Below the pieces are notes generated by a model. It searched no databases and was not told the origin of the DNA. It worked only from the letters and a program-made list of their open reading frames with translations. From Tumulicola sp039922955 (lineage in GTDB: Bacteria; Vulcanimicrobiota; Vulcanimicrobiia; Vulcanimicrobiales; Vulcanimicrobiaceae), in NCBI GenBank assembly GCA_039922955.1, contig JBDTDR010000046.1, positions 1 to 14,649 on the forward strand: a stretch of DNA of 14,649 bases, in the 5' to 3' direction. Each line of letters begins with the position of its first letter. Position 1 is the first letter of the stretch. The position numbers and the translations under genes are program-made. Below, in pieces: positions 1 to 8,699 of the stretch.

Positions 1-284
1 ATAAAGCGTATGCCTCGGCTGCCGAGCAAGGCGTGTTCCCAAACCTCGTCCTCGTGGAGTGGGATTCTCGCTTCTCATGCGTATTCGTGGTTCGAGCGAT
101 TCGAGGAACTGCGATAACTAAACAGCACGTCATTCCTCGCAACGCTTTGAGCGAACACGCGCGCCGTGCCGGATGGCGGGGCTGCGTGATCGACGTCGGT
201 GGACTCCCGTCGGTGGGCCTCGTCACGCCGCAGTTGCGCGATCCCGAAGAATGCCGTAGCGATTGGCGCGCGCAGCCGCTTTAA
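1..284 (+). CDS. Partial DpnI/Dam-replacing-type restriction endonuclease (3' end)
   Basis: The frame is open from the left edge and ends in TAA at 282-284; about 93 residues are visible and the true start lies outside the window. The segment I-P-R-N-A-L-S-x-H-A-R-R-A-G-W-R-G-C followed by a short hydrophobic strand and a G-L-P turn matches the pattern I know from the Dam-replacing protein/DpnI family (P-L-S-x-x-A-R-R-A-G-W-x-G-C-N-I-L-L), just after the PD-(D/E)xK nuclease core. DpnI cuts GATC sites methylated on adenine; whether this protein has that specificity cannot be judged because the catalytic residues are upstream. The visible part ends soon after this motif, so a C-terminal winged helix like that of DpnI seems to be absent. 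Its stop overlaps the stop of the convergent gene, which supports both frames. The family call is from memory of the motif. Confidence 0.55.
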   Translation, partial: KAYASAAEQGVFPNLVLVEWDSRFSCVFVVRAIRGTAITKQHVIPRNALSEHARRAGWRGCVIDVGGLPSVGLVTPQLRDPEECRSDWRAQPL

Positions 285-1252
285 GGGTCGATGGCGATGC
301 CGTACGCGAAGGCGGCGGCTCCCTGAGCATCCGTTGTAATGAACCGGCCGGACGGATACGCGAACTTGACGACGCCACCGCCGGTGCCGTTTCCGTTTCC
401 GTAATCGGCGACGAACAGCTTACGCCCATCCTGACTGAACGCCAGCATGAACGGCTGGAAAATCCCGGTGATCGTTCGCTTGGGTTGTGTGCCCCCGGGC
501 GCGAAGACTTCGACGCTGGAGCCGGGGCTCGGCGCTTTGCTCACCGCGACCGCGAGATTCCCGCTGTGATCGAAGGCGAGGCCGTGCGGGCTGCCGGAAA
601 ACGTGATGCCGAGGTTCGAACCGTTGGTCGCGCCGGGAGCATATTGATAGATGCTGCCGCCGCCGCTGGGATACACGTAGCTGACGAAGATGTTTCCGGC
701 GCCATCGAACGCGATTCCGATTGGCGCTTGGCCGGAGGGTGCCGTTAAGGTGAGGGATGGCTGCAGGCTGCCCGGCGGGTACACGGTGACCGCGCTGCTG
801 TAGTTTGCGATATACACGGTTCCGTCCGCGGCGATCGCGACGTCGACCGGGTTCCACACGCCGGTGGTGTAACTCTCAAACGGGGTCTTCTGACCGCGCT
901 TGTAGACGGTGACGGTCCAGTAGCTTCCCTTGCCGCGTGGGCCCGCGCCGAAGCCGCTGTTGTTGCACACGTACGCGTTGCCGGCGGAATCGACCGCAAT
1001 TCCGGTGGGTGCGCTCAGGCCGGTTACGATCTCGCGCAGCGGCTTGGGATCGTTTACGCGTCCCGGATAGACGTCAACGGCGTTATCCCCCGGACCGCCC
1101 GCGTAAAGCAGCGTGCGAGCCGGCGCGTTGGCGATGCCGGCCGAAGGTGCACCGGGAAGCGCGGACGGAATCGTTTGATGGGAGGCCGGCGACGAGCATC
1201 CGGCTACGAGCAGTAGAGCGATTGGGAGAGCGAACGAAGCAGCGGTTTTCAT
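281..1252 (-). CDS. NHL/SMP-30-like beta-propeller lipoprotein
   Basis: This encodes 323 residues from ATG at 1252. An in-frame start 18 codons upstream is rejected because the lipoprotein signal begins at the internal Met: M-K-T, hydrophobic stretch, then L-V-A-G-C with the lipidated Cys at about residue 19. A Ser/Pro/Ala linker follows, then repeated blade motifs such as P-T-G-I-A-V-D-S-A-G-N-A-Y-V, P-V-D-V-A-I-A-A-D-G and P-I-G-I-A-F-D-G-A-G-N-I-F-V, typical of NHL/gluconolactonase-like propellers. Repeated V-x-V-Y/F-x-P-G segments separate the blades. The protein is probably anchored on the outside of a membrane; its ligand or activity is unknown. No clear Shine-Dalgarno sequence precedes the ATG. 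Similar lipoproteins are, as I recall, numerous in Eremiobacterota genomes. It is divergent from the sensor gene and convergent with the nuclease fragment, sharing stop-codon bases with it. Confidence 0.85.
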   Translation of the reverse strand: MKTAASFALPIALLLVAGCSSPASHQTIPSALPGAPSAGIANAPARTLLYAGGPGDNAVDVYPGRVNDPKPLREIVTGLSAPTGIAVDSAGNAYVCNNSGFGAGPRGKGSYWTVTVYKRGQKTPFESYTTGVWNPVDVAIAADGTVYIANYSSAVTVYPPGSLQPSLTLTAPSGQAPIGIAFDGAGNIFVSYVYPSGGGSIYQYAPGATNGSNLGITFSGSPHGLAFDHSGNLAVAVSKAPSPGSSVEVFAPGGTQPKRTITGIFQPFMLAFSQDGRKLFVADYGNGNGTGGGVVKFAYPSGRFITTDAQGAAAFAYGIAIDP

Positions 1253-1386
1253 GGTGCGCGCTTCGGCGAACCCGCGCGTACGCCCTGTTGTCCGCAGCGC
1301 GCTCAACGGCCGCGCCGGCCGCTAAAATCAGGTTATTCCGAGAGCTTGCTAGAAGAAGCGCTTGTGAGCTCGGCGAGCGGCATGCG
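1253..1386. promoter_or_regulatory. Divergent intergenic region, candidate promoters
   Basis: This gap separates two divergently transcribed genes and should carry both promoters. On the + strand TAAAAT at 1323-1328 is a reasonable -10-like hexamer about 60 bases before the proposed sensor start. No convincing -35 element is visible. GC-rich palindromic sequence (GGCCGCGCCGGCC) lies at about 1309-1321. Confidence 0.3.
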
Positions 1387-3196
1387 TTGCTGAAGGCGTT
1401 CGTAACGTTCGTTTGCGAGCGCTTGTCGCTGGCTGTAGTTGCCATCGGCAGCGTTTTGATGGCCTTGCTGTTCGTGCTCGTCGAAGTCCACGCGACCCAC
1501 ATCGGCTACTACCCGCTGCACTTCGAAGACAACACCGACCGCGTGCAAGTCCAGGCCGGCTCGCCGACCGGCAGCGCGTTGCAGACCGGCGATCGCGTCG
1601 ACTTACAAGCGCTCACCCCGCAACAGCGTTTCCTGCTGCTGGCCCCGCCGTCAAACTCGGCGATGACCGTGCAAGTCACTCGCGGTCATCGCACCTACCC
1701 GGTGCGCATCTCGGCCAGCCCGCCCGACTATTCGCGGCGCGCCACCCTCACGCGCGACATCGGCATTCCGCTGAGTTTTTTTCCTATCGCTGGGGCTGGC
1801 GTCGGCCCTCTTCCTGATACGGCCGCGCGCGATCACGCTGGCTTTCTACGTCTACACCATGCTGATGCTCGTAAAGGTCTATCAAACGCCGCTCGACCTT
1901 GCCGCGTGGCCGATAAATATCGCGAGCGATCTTGGCGTGCAGGTCGTGTATCCGGCAGCGCAGCTGATGATTTTGGTGTTCGCGCAGCGGCTTTACGGGC
2001 GGCCGAGCCGCGCTTGGCCGTGGATTATCGGCAGCGCGCTTACGCTCTCCGTTCTGGTCTTTATCGCCTGGGTCGATCCGATCGTTTGGACCGTCTTCCA
2101 GCGTTTCGGACTGCCGGGCCCGACGCGCATCATGATGGGCGGCGCTGACACGTTGCTGCTGGTGGTCGTGTTGTGCGGCTTGTCGTACATCGCTTCGGGG
2201 GCGACCGGGCTCGATCGCCGGCGCGTCACGTGGGTGGTCGCGGGCATCGCGCTCGCTCCGATTCTCGATCTCACCTGGGCCGTCTCCGACGTCATCAGCG
2301 CGCTGACCGGCGACGTCTCGACGGCGCTGACCGCGATCGGCATTTGGACCGACGCGCTGACCCCCTGGTTCGGCCTGCTCGGCGTGATCTTCGTGCTCTA
2401 CGGGTTCCTGTCGCAGCGCGTCGTCGACTTCCGGTTCGTTATCGGGCGGGCCGTGCTCTACGGCGCAACCACGCTGGTGCTGGTGCTGTTCTTCGGCGTG
2501 ATCGAGTGGTGGGCCGAGCATCTCTTCGAGAGCACGCGCCCGGCCGTCTACGTCAGCGTTACGGCTGCGCTCGCCATCGGGTTTGCGTTGAACGCCTTGC
2601 ACGGGCGCATCGAAGATTTGCTGAACCGGCTGTTCTTCCGCGGGCAGCGCAGCGCCGAAGATCGGCTGCGTCGCGCCGCTCGGGCGCTCGCGAATACGTC
2701 GTCGGAACAAACGCTGGTAGAGTTTCTCATCGAGGAGCCGGTGCGCGTTCTCGGACTTACCTCGGCTGCGTTGTTCCTGGCAACCGGCAAGGACGGCGCA
2801 TTCGAACGAAAGGCCGACCACGGCTGGACCCACAACGAGGTGGAACGCATCGACCCGGAAGATCCGCTGATCGTTGCACTGCGCGCAGACCTAGAACCGA
2901 TTGCGCTCAATGAACGCCAGCTCGCTGGGAGGCCGGTGCCCGGCGGCCGGAACGCGCCCTCGCTGGTGATGCCGCTGGTCATGCGCGGTAAAGTGTTCGG
3001 GTTTGTGTTTTACGGCAGCCGCGGCGACGGAGCATCGCTCACGGCGGCCGAACGAGCGTTGCTCGAAGCGATCGCCCTCAGCGCCGCCGCCGCTTACGAT
3101 CACATCGATGCCGACCGCTCGCGCGCGCGCATTCGCGAGCTCGAAGACCGCCTCCGCACGCTCGGCACCCCGCTCCCCAGCGATGGGACTCCGTAG
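1387..3196 (+). CDS. PDZ / multi-TM / GAF sensor protein, frame broken at a T7 run
   Basis: Two overlapping frames form one protein of about 602 residues. Frame A gives a TM helix (about residues 14-33), a PDZ-like domain (about 41-110, with A-G-S-P-T-G-S-A-L-Q-T-G-D-R-V) and R-D-I-G-I-P-L-S-F-F. Reading then continues in the next frame after T7 at 1776-1782 as L-S-L-G-L-A-S-A-L-F-L-I. Removing one T joins them smoothly. About nine further hydrophobic segments run to about 2590, followed by a helix (R-I-E-D-L-L-N-R-L-F-F-R-G), a GAF domain (about 2670-3105) and a short coiled helix ending at TAG 3194-3196. The start is uncertain: TTG 1387 is the best position before the first TM, with no strong ribosome site. 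The second frame alone opens at ATG 1859. The layout resembles membrane halves of PDZ/GAF histidine kinases, but no kinase, cyclase or GGDEF domain follows. The ligand is unknown. Confidence 0.65.
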
Positions 3197-3210
3197 AAAG
3201 ATCGCGCCAG

Positions 3211-4607
3211 ATGTCACCTACCTTGGCGCCGCGCGGCATTGTCCGTTCGCTAGCGATCGTTGCCGTTTTCGCTCAACTCGCGCTGCAATCGCACGCCGCC
3301 GGGGCCGGGACCGTCAACGATCCGCACATTGGCCAAGTCGAGAGAGGACTTCAGCCAGAGTTCTACCTGGCCGGCGAACCAAGAACCACGTACACGCTCG
3401 CGGAGCGCCTCAAGTTTTACCACGTTCCCGCGGTCAGCATCGCGGTAATCGACAACTATCGCGTCGTATGGGCGCGCGGCTACGGGTTCCGCGACGTTGC
3501 GGATCGCGCGCCCGCGAACGCGACGACGCTCTTTCAAGCCGCGTCGATGAGCAAGCCGGTTTTTGCGGCGGCGGCACTGCGTCTGTTCGAGCAGCGCAAG
3601 CTCGATCTTGACGCCGACGTCAACTCGATGCTGCATTCGTGGAAGGTCCCGCCGCCGCCGGGAAATTCGACGCAACGCGTGACGTTGCGGCGGACTCTCA
3701 ACCACACCGCCGGTACGAACGTGCACGGCTTTGGGGGATACGATCGCAGCGCGCCGATACCGACGCTTGTGCAAGTGCTCGACGGCAGTCCCCCGGCCAA
3801 CAGCGAGCCCATCCGTGTCGTCAAGCTGCCGGGCGGCCCGTCGAAATACTCGGGCGGTGGTACGACGATCGGCCAGCAACTCGCGATCGACCTCACGGAT
3901 CAATCGTTTCCCGACTTTATGCAGCAAACGCTGCTCGGTCCGCTTGGGATGACGAATAGCACCTTTCAGCAACCGTTGCCGGAGCCGCTCTGGCCGCGGG
4001 CCGCGACCGGTTATCACGTCAACGGAGCAGCGGTCTATCGCAGTTGGCACGTGTATCCCGAGATGGCGGCCGCCGGGCTTTGGACGACCGCGAGCGATCT
4101 CGCAACGTTCGTGATCGCCATTCAAAATGCGCTGCGCGGAGAAACCGGCGGCCCGATCACGGGGCACAACGGTGGGAACGAGGGCTTTCAGGGTGAGTTC
4201 GTCGGGCTGATCCACGGTGGGCGAGGTTTGGTCATCCTCACGAACTCCGACAATGGGATACGGCTCGCGCGCGAGATCGTGCATAGCGTTGCGGTCGCCT
4301 ACGGCTGGCCGGTGCTGTCTCCGAAGCCTAAAACCGCGCTGACACGCTCGATCGGGCTGCCTTGGTGCCGCTGGTTGGACAGTACGCTACCGGATCGGGC
4401 AGCGACCGCATCACGATCGGCGTGCGGCTCGAGGGCGCAGCGTTGATGTTCCGGATCGTAACTGCGGGAATGGAGTCGCGGCTCTATGCCGAGACGCCGG
4501 ACCGGTTTTTTACGCTCGACGGTGAGGTAGCAACGTTTGCGCGTGACGCCAACGGCCGGGCGCGGTCGGTAGAAATCGGCGGCACCACATTGTACCGAAC
4601 GTTATGA
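3211..4607 (+). CDS. Serine beta-lactamase-family hydrolase, frameshifted near its 3' end
   Basis: ATG 3211 lies 14 bases after the sensor stop, with a weak AGAAAG before it. An N-terminal hydrophobic signal (about residues 11-30) indicates export. The class C/penicillin-binding fold is shown by S-x-x-K (S112-M-S-K115), Y-S-G at 213-215, the N-H-T-A-G motif, L-L-G-P-L-G-M and H-N-G-G at about 319. The first frame continues to TGA 4444-4446 but is out of register after about 4330; the proper C-terminal domain (D-T-L-D-R-A-A-L-V-P-L-V-G-Q-Y onward) is one frame away and ends at TGA 4605-4607. One extra A in AAAA at 4330-4333 would restore a single protein of about 465 residues. Between I-Q-N-A-L-R-G and H-N-G-G only about ten residues remain where relatives usually have about 40-50, so an internal deletion is likely. 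Substrate unknown: peptidase, esterase or beta-lactamase. Confidence 0.75.
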
Positions 4608-5227
4608 CCGGTGCCGTACCGATGCAAAACCGGGTTACGCCGTTCGGCGATATCGTCGCGTTGCCGGGACGCGGCCTCATGATGGGCAATCGGGGCGTCC
4701 TGCATGATGATGCCCGGCACATCGTGCGCCCCTCGCAGGTTCGGCGCTGGATCGCGTGCCGCATCGCGTTTCGGGGTCGGCATCGCGCCTTGATGCAACC
4801 CCGCGCGTACACGGAGTTATTCTTCCTCGACGAGGTGGCGGCGCTCAGCGCCGGCCATCGCCCATGCGCGGAATGTCGTCATGACGATTACCAGCGCTTC
4901 CGATCGTTGTGGGGAATTTGCCACGGCGCCCCCGTGAGTGCCGATATCATCGACGCGAAGCTTCACGCCAATCGCTTTGCCGGCGGCAAAAGACGCACCT
5001 ATCGCGACGATCTCGCGGCTCTGCCGGACGGAGCCTATATCGCCCTCGAGAGAAAGGCGTGGCTCGTCTGGGGGCAGGAGTTGTTCGAGTGGTCGGACTC
5101 CGGCTACGCCTATCGGCTTCCCCGGCCCGCGCGCGGCGACGTTGAAGTGCTGACGCCTCGTCCGACGGTTGCCATACTCGCGGCGGGTTATCGCCCCGGC
5201 GTCCACCCAACCGCCGATTGCGAATAA
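4604..5227 (+). CDS. Conserved hypothetical protein with Ada-like CxxC motif
   Basis: This encodes 207 residues from ATG 4604, which overlaps the preceding TGA as ATGA and suggests translational coupling. ATG 4622 (M-Q-N-R-V) is an alternative and matches how I remember relatives starting; neither has a clear ribosome site. I recognise a conserved family without known function: N-terminal M-Q-N-R-V-x-P-F-G, then L-M-G-N-R-G-x-L-H-D-D, then E-L-F-F-L-D-E-V-A-A-L-S-A-G-H-R-P-C-A-E-C at about residues 71-91. The last segment resembles the second Cys pair of the Ada zinc site (F-F-x-x-x-x-E-A-x-x-A-G-x-R-P-C-K-x-C). Only one other Cys (Cys52) lies just upstream, so a complete four-Cys site is not evident. 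There is no signal peptide, so it is probably cytoplasmic. Its stop abuts the stop of the convergent propeller gene. Confidence 0.8.
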   Translation: MTGAVPMQNRVTPFGDIVALPGRGLMMGNRGVLHDDARHIVRPSQVRRWIACRIAFRGRHRALMQPRAYTELFFLDEVAALSAGHRPCAECRHDDYQRFRSLWGICHGAPVSADIIDAKLHANRFAGGKRRTYRDDLAALPDGAYIALERKAWLVWGQELFEWSDSGYAYRLPRPARGDVEVLTPRPTVAILAAGYRPGVHPTADCE

Positions 5228-8200
5228 TTACTTCAGAGCTTCGTGTAGATTTGCTTCGCCGGCTGCAGCGAGCGCCTTGAGGTCCTCGTAGGTCGCGTAC
5301 TCCGCAACGGTTGGCCGTTGGTAGGCGCTTTCAAGCGAATTCATGAGGAAACCGAGTTGCTCGCGGATCTTGGTTTCGTGAAGTACGTCGGCTTCGCTCG
5401 AACGATTGTCGAACTGGACGAGACTTGCGATCTCGCGATCGAGTTGCGCGCGGTTGGCCGCAGGCAGTTTGCTTCGCGCCACCATCGCAGCGGCGATCGC
5501 CCGGTCCAAGCCGTCCATGCTGCCGAGGATCTGCGTTTCGAGTGCTAGTCGCGCCTCCAAATCGCCGGCTGCTGGATGAATGCGTGGATCGAGTTGGACG
5601 TTCATGGGCGCGTGCATCGTCTTGGCGCCGTAATGCAGCACGACAGTATATGCGCCGGGAAGGATGGTCGGTCCATCCGACGCATCGGGGAAGTCGTTGT
5701 CGTCGACCGTGCGGAAGCCGGGCATGTCGTAGCCGGGAGCGTAGCGCAGATCCCATTGGAACGCGTTCATGCCCGCCTTTACCGCTGTCAGCTCGTCCAG
5801 GTCGTGCGCGCGCTGATGCGCGACGTCGAGTTCCGCGTATTCCTCCGGCGTCAATTTCCTCTCGGTCTTGTCCTTGGGATGCAACGTGAAGCTCCGAATC
5901 ATGGCACCCTTCGCGTCCAGGAAGGAAAGCGTCAGCGGTATCCGTCGGGTATATGCGTGCGGTACGTTGAAGTATACCGTCGCTCCGTACCGGGGGTTGG
6001 CGCCCAGATTCGGAACCGGGAAATCGGTGGCGCCATAAGCTTGCGTGAGCCACGCCGTTTCCGGTGCGAAGATCTGTGCATCCGCGACGGAGAACGTCGT
6101 TTGGCGTGCGAGTTGTTCGAGCAAAGCCAGGTCGTCGAGGATCCAGAATGCCCGGCCATGCGTAGCTGCAACGAGTTCCCCTTCGTGCGCGTCGATCGCG
6201 AGATCGCGCACCTGCACGCCTGGCAGGTTCAGCGCGAGCGGCTGCCACTGCGCGCCGCCGTCGAGGCTGACGTACGCGGTGCTGCGCGTGCCGGCAAAGA
6301 GCAACCGCCGCTCGCGTGGGTCCTGGCGCACCGCGAAAACGTATTGATCGGCGGCCAAACCATTGATTAGCGAGATCCAGTGGGCGCCGAAATCGGTCGT
6401 TTCATACACGTAGGGGTGGTAGTCGTCCCACATGTAGCGCGAGGCGGTCAGGTAGGCGGCGCCCTTCTCCGTGTGCGAAGGTTCGATCGAACTGATTTGC
6501 GCCCATTGCGGAAGCTGCGGCGGCGTGACCGGCGTCCAACGTGCGCCGTGATCGGTCGTCACGTGCACCAAGCCGTCGGCCGAACCGGCCCACAGTATGT
6601 TGGCATCGAGCGGTGAAGCCGCAAGTGAAGAGATGTCGGGAAACGTTTCGGCGCCGGTTTGGTCATAATCGATGGGCCCGCCGCTCGGCCCTTCGGTGCG
6701 CGGATCGTTACGCGTCAAATCGGGGCTCAGGATGCTCCAGCTCTGGCCGCGATCCGTGCTCGAGAAGACGACTTGCGCGGCGACGAGCAGTTCGCGCGGA
6801 TCGGCCGGCGAGAAGAAGACCGGGTGCGTCCACCCAAAGCGATATTTTGTCTCGCCGGACGAGGCGCCGGTCATATATCGCGGCCACGGGCTCACGTTCT
6901 TTTCTTGCCCTAGAACGCGATTGAATCGTACGAACGCGCTGTAATATCCGCTCCCGTAGGTCACGTCGGGGCTCTCGGGCTCGGGCGCGACGAACGTGCT
7001 CTCGCCCAGCGCGACGGAATGCCACTCTCCCGGGCGGATGCCGCCGCCGAGGGCCGCGCTCGGACCCTCGTACGCGCCTTCGTCCTGCGCGGCACCAAAC
7101 ACGTGGAACGGAAATTGATCGTCGAGCGCGACGTGGTAATATTGCCCGGTGGGCTGATTGCCTTCGCTGCTCCAATGGACGCCGCCGTCGACCGTCACGG
7201 TCGCGCCCCCGTCGTCCCCCTCGAGAATGATCTTCGCGTCGTGGGGATTTACCCAAAGGATGTGATCGTCGCCGTGCGGCAACTCGATGAGCGAAAAGGA
7301 TTTGCCGCCGTTCTTCGTTTTGTACACGCCGTCGACTTGCGGCACGTAGGCGACCTGTGGATTCCTCGGGTCGGCGAAGATCGCCATGTAGTAGAAGGCG
7401 CGCTGGCGCAGCTTCATCTCGTCGTTGACGCGTTTCCACGTCGCGCCCGCATCGTTCGAACGGAAGACGCCGCCATCGCGTGCCTGCACGATCGCGTACA
7501 CGATGTTTGGATTGGTCGGCGCAACCGACACGCCGATTTTCCCGAGCATACCGCCGGCAAATCCGGGATGTGACGAGACGTTCTTCCAATGCGCGCCGCC
7601 GTCGCTCGTCTTATAGAGGCCGCTGCCCGGGCCGCCGCTGGTAAGCTTCCAGGGCACCCGCTGCGCCTGCCACATCGCGGCATACAGGACCTTCGAATCG
7701 CGAGGGTTCATCACGAGATCGACTCCGCCCGTGTTCTCGTCGACGAAGAGAACCCTGCGCCACGTCTTTCCACCATCGGTAGTGTTGAAGATGCCCCGCT
7801 CGCTATTTGCTTTGAACACATGCCCCGCCGATGCCGCGTACGCAACGTTCGGATCGCGCAAGTCGATCGCAATCTTGGTGATCGTGTGCGTGTCGCGCAG
7901 CCCAGCATACGACCAGGTCTTTCCGGCATCGGTGGTTTTGTAGATGCCGTCGCCCGTGTCGAAGTCGCCTCGGATGTCGGCCTCGCCGGTTCCCGCGTAG
8001 ATGACGTTCGGGTTCGAGGGCGCAACCGCGAGCGCACCGATCGGGCTGGCGACGCCCGGGAGCTTGTGGTCGCTGATATTCGTCCAGTTTTGGCCGTAGT
8101 TTGTGCTGCGCCAAATCCCACCCTGAACGCCCCCCATGTAAAACAAATTCTGGTTGCTCGGAACGCCGGCAACCGCAACGACGCGACCACCTATGAAGGG

Positions 8201-8326
8201 GCCGATATTTCGCCACCGCAACTTGCTCATGAACTGCTGGCTTGGCGGCGCGGAATTTGCCGCCTGGATTTTCAGGGGAACGGCTAGGGCGAGTGCTACG
8301 AGTGCTGCCGAGAAGAGACGTTGCAT
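5228..8326 (-). CDS. Secreted Asp-box (BNR) / VPS10-like beta-propeller protein
   Basis: This encodes 1032 residues with an uninterrupted frame. M-Q-R-L-F-S-A-A-L-V-A-L-A-L-A-V and an A-x-A-type cleavage region near residue 22 form a signal peptide. About a dozen Asp-box-like repeats (S/T-x-D-x-G-x-x-W) are spread through the first 700 residues, for example S-T-N-Y-G-Q-N-W near 74-81, T-T-D-A-G-K-T-W near 131-138, T-T-D-G-G-K-T-W near 182-189 and S-L-D-G-G-A-Q-W further on. These mark stacked sialidase/sortilin-type propellers. The last 300 residues contain an Ig-like or helical region (L-P-G-A-Y-T-V, then long helices). Such proteins of about 1000 residues are common in Acidobacteriota and relatives and are often labelled glycosyl hydrolase, but an activity cannot be assigned. 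AAAGAG sits directly before the ATG, an unusually short spacing. It follows the DUF1801 gene by 7 bases, probably as an operon. Confidence 0.9.
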   Translation of the reverse strand: MQRLFSAALVALALAVPLKIQAANSAPPSQQFMSKLRWRNIGPFIGGRVVAVAGVPSNQNLFYMGGVQGGIWRSTNYGQNWTNISDHKLPGVASPIGALAVAPSNPNVIYAGTGEADIRGDFDTGDGIYKTTDAGKTWSYAGLRDTHTITKIAIDLRDPNVAYAASAGHVFKANSERGIFNTTDGGKTWRRVLFVDENTGGVDLVMNPRDSKVLYAAMWQAQRVPWKLTSGGPGSGLYKTSDGGAHWKNVSSHPGFAGGMLGKIGVSVAPTNPNIVYAIVQARDGGVFRSNDAGATWKRVNDEMKLRQRAFYYMAIFADPRNPQVAYVPQVDGVYKTKNGGKSFSLIELPHGDDHILWVNPHDAKIILEGDDGGATVTVDGGVHWSSEGNQPTGQYYHVALDDQFPFHVFGAAQDEGAYEGPSAALGGGIRPGEWHSVALGESTFVAPEPESPDVTYGSGYYSAFVRFNRVLGQEKNVSPWPRYMTGASSGETKYRFGWTHPVFFSPADPRELLVAAQVVFSSTDRGQSWSILSPDLTRNDPRTEGPSGGPIDYDQTGAETFPDISSLAASPLDANILWAGSADGLVHVTTDHGARWTPVTPPQLPQWAQISSIEPSHTEKGAAYLTASRYMWDDYHPYVYETTDFGAHWISLINGLAADQYVFAVRQDPRERRLLFAGTRSTAYVSLDGGAQWQPLALNLPGVQVRDLAIDAHEGELVAATHGRAFWILDDLALLEQLARQTTFSVADAQIFAPETAWLTQAYGATDFPVPNLGANPRYGATVYFNVPHAYTRRIPLTLSFLDAKGAMIRSFTLHPKDKTERKLTPEEYAELDVAHQRAHDLDELTAVKAGMNAFQWDLRYAPGYDMPGFRTVDDNDFPDASDGPTILPGAYTVVLHYGAKTMHAPMNVQLDPRIHPAAGDLEARLALETQILGSMDGLDRAIAAAMVARSKLPAANRAQLDREIASLVQFDNRSSEADVLHETKIREQLGFLMNSLESAYQRPTVAEYATYEDLKALAAAGEANLHEALK

Positions 8327-8333
8327 CTCTTTG

Positions 8334-8699
8334 TTAGCGGTTCTTTAAGCTCGCTAAGCGCTCCCTCAGGCGAAATTTTACGATCCGCGCGATCAGCGTC
8401 AACGGTAGCGGTTCGTCGAACGGAAACTGTACCGAACCTTTGGCCGATTTGTAGGCCGCCAACTGCTTTTCGAACGCGGTGATTCCGGAACGCCCGGGAT
8501 AGAATCCGATGTGATGCGTGTGAGCCGCAAACCAAACGAGTACGCGGTCGAGCTTGAACGCAGGCATGCCGTAGCTGATCGTTTCCTCCGCCGTCGGCGC
8601 AGCCTTGTGAACCGCCGCCCGCAGCGTTCGTAAAAGCTGTTGAACCTTCTTCGGAAAGGATCGCGCGTAGTCGTCGAAATTTTTGGGTTTGTCGTTCAT
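8334..8699 (-). CDS. DUF1801 / YdhG-like protein
   Basis: This encodes 121 residues. The pattern F-D-D-Y-A-R-S-F-P, then L-R-A-A-V-H-K-A-A-P-x-A-E-E-T-I-S-Y-G-M-P-A-F-K, then H-H-I-G-F-Y-P and the late segment V-Q-F-P-F-D-E-P-L-P is the hallmark of DUF1801, a small alpha/beta fold related to the YdhG/frataxin-like 'iron chaperone' annotations. A biochemical role is not established for most members. The ATG at 8699 is preceded by TAGGGA at good spacing, supporting the start. It is the first gene of a probable two-gene unit with the Asp-box protein; nothing in the sequence explains a functional link. Length is normal for the family and there is no signal peptide or membrane segment, so it is cytoplasmic. 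Confidence 0.88.
   Translation of the reverse strand: MNDKPKNFDDYARSFPKKVQQLLRTLRAAVHKAAPTAEETISYGMPAFKLDRVLVWFAAHTHHIGFYPGRSGITAFEKQLAAYKSAKGSVQFPFDEPLPLTLIARIVKFRLRERLASLKNR

Noticed and set aside
937..1386. Upstream part of the + frame leading into the sensor
   Set aside because: The frame is open from 937 but overlaps the lipoprotein gene antisense. The sensible protein sequence begins only near 1387.
1784..2833. Long open frame on the - strand (about 349 codons)
   Set aside because: It is antisense to the membrane/GAF sensor. Its composition (Arg/Gln/Asp/His-rich, no hydrophobic core) is the typical mirror of GC-rich coding DNA, while the + strand shows clear TM helices and a GAF domain.
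3250..4284. Long open frame on the - strand (about 344 codons)
   Set aside because: It is antisense to the beta-lactamase-family gene, which has S-x-x-K and Y-S-G motifs. The - strand product is Arg-rich without recognisable motifs.
5331..6248. Alternative - strand frame of about 305 codons
   Set aside because: It lies wholly inside the Asp-box propeller gene in another frame and is Arg-rich with no motif.
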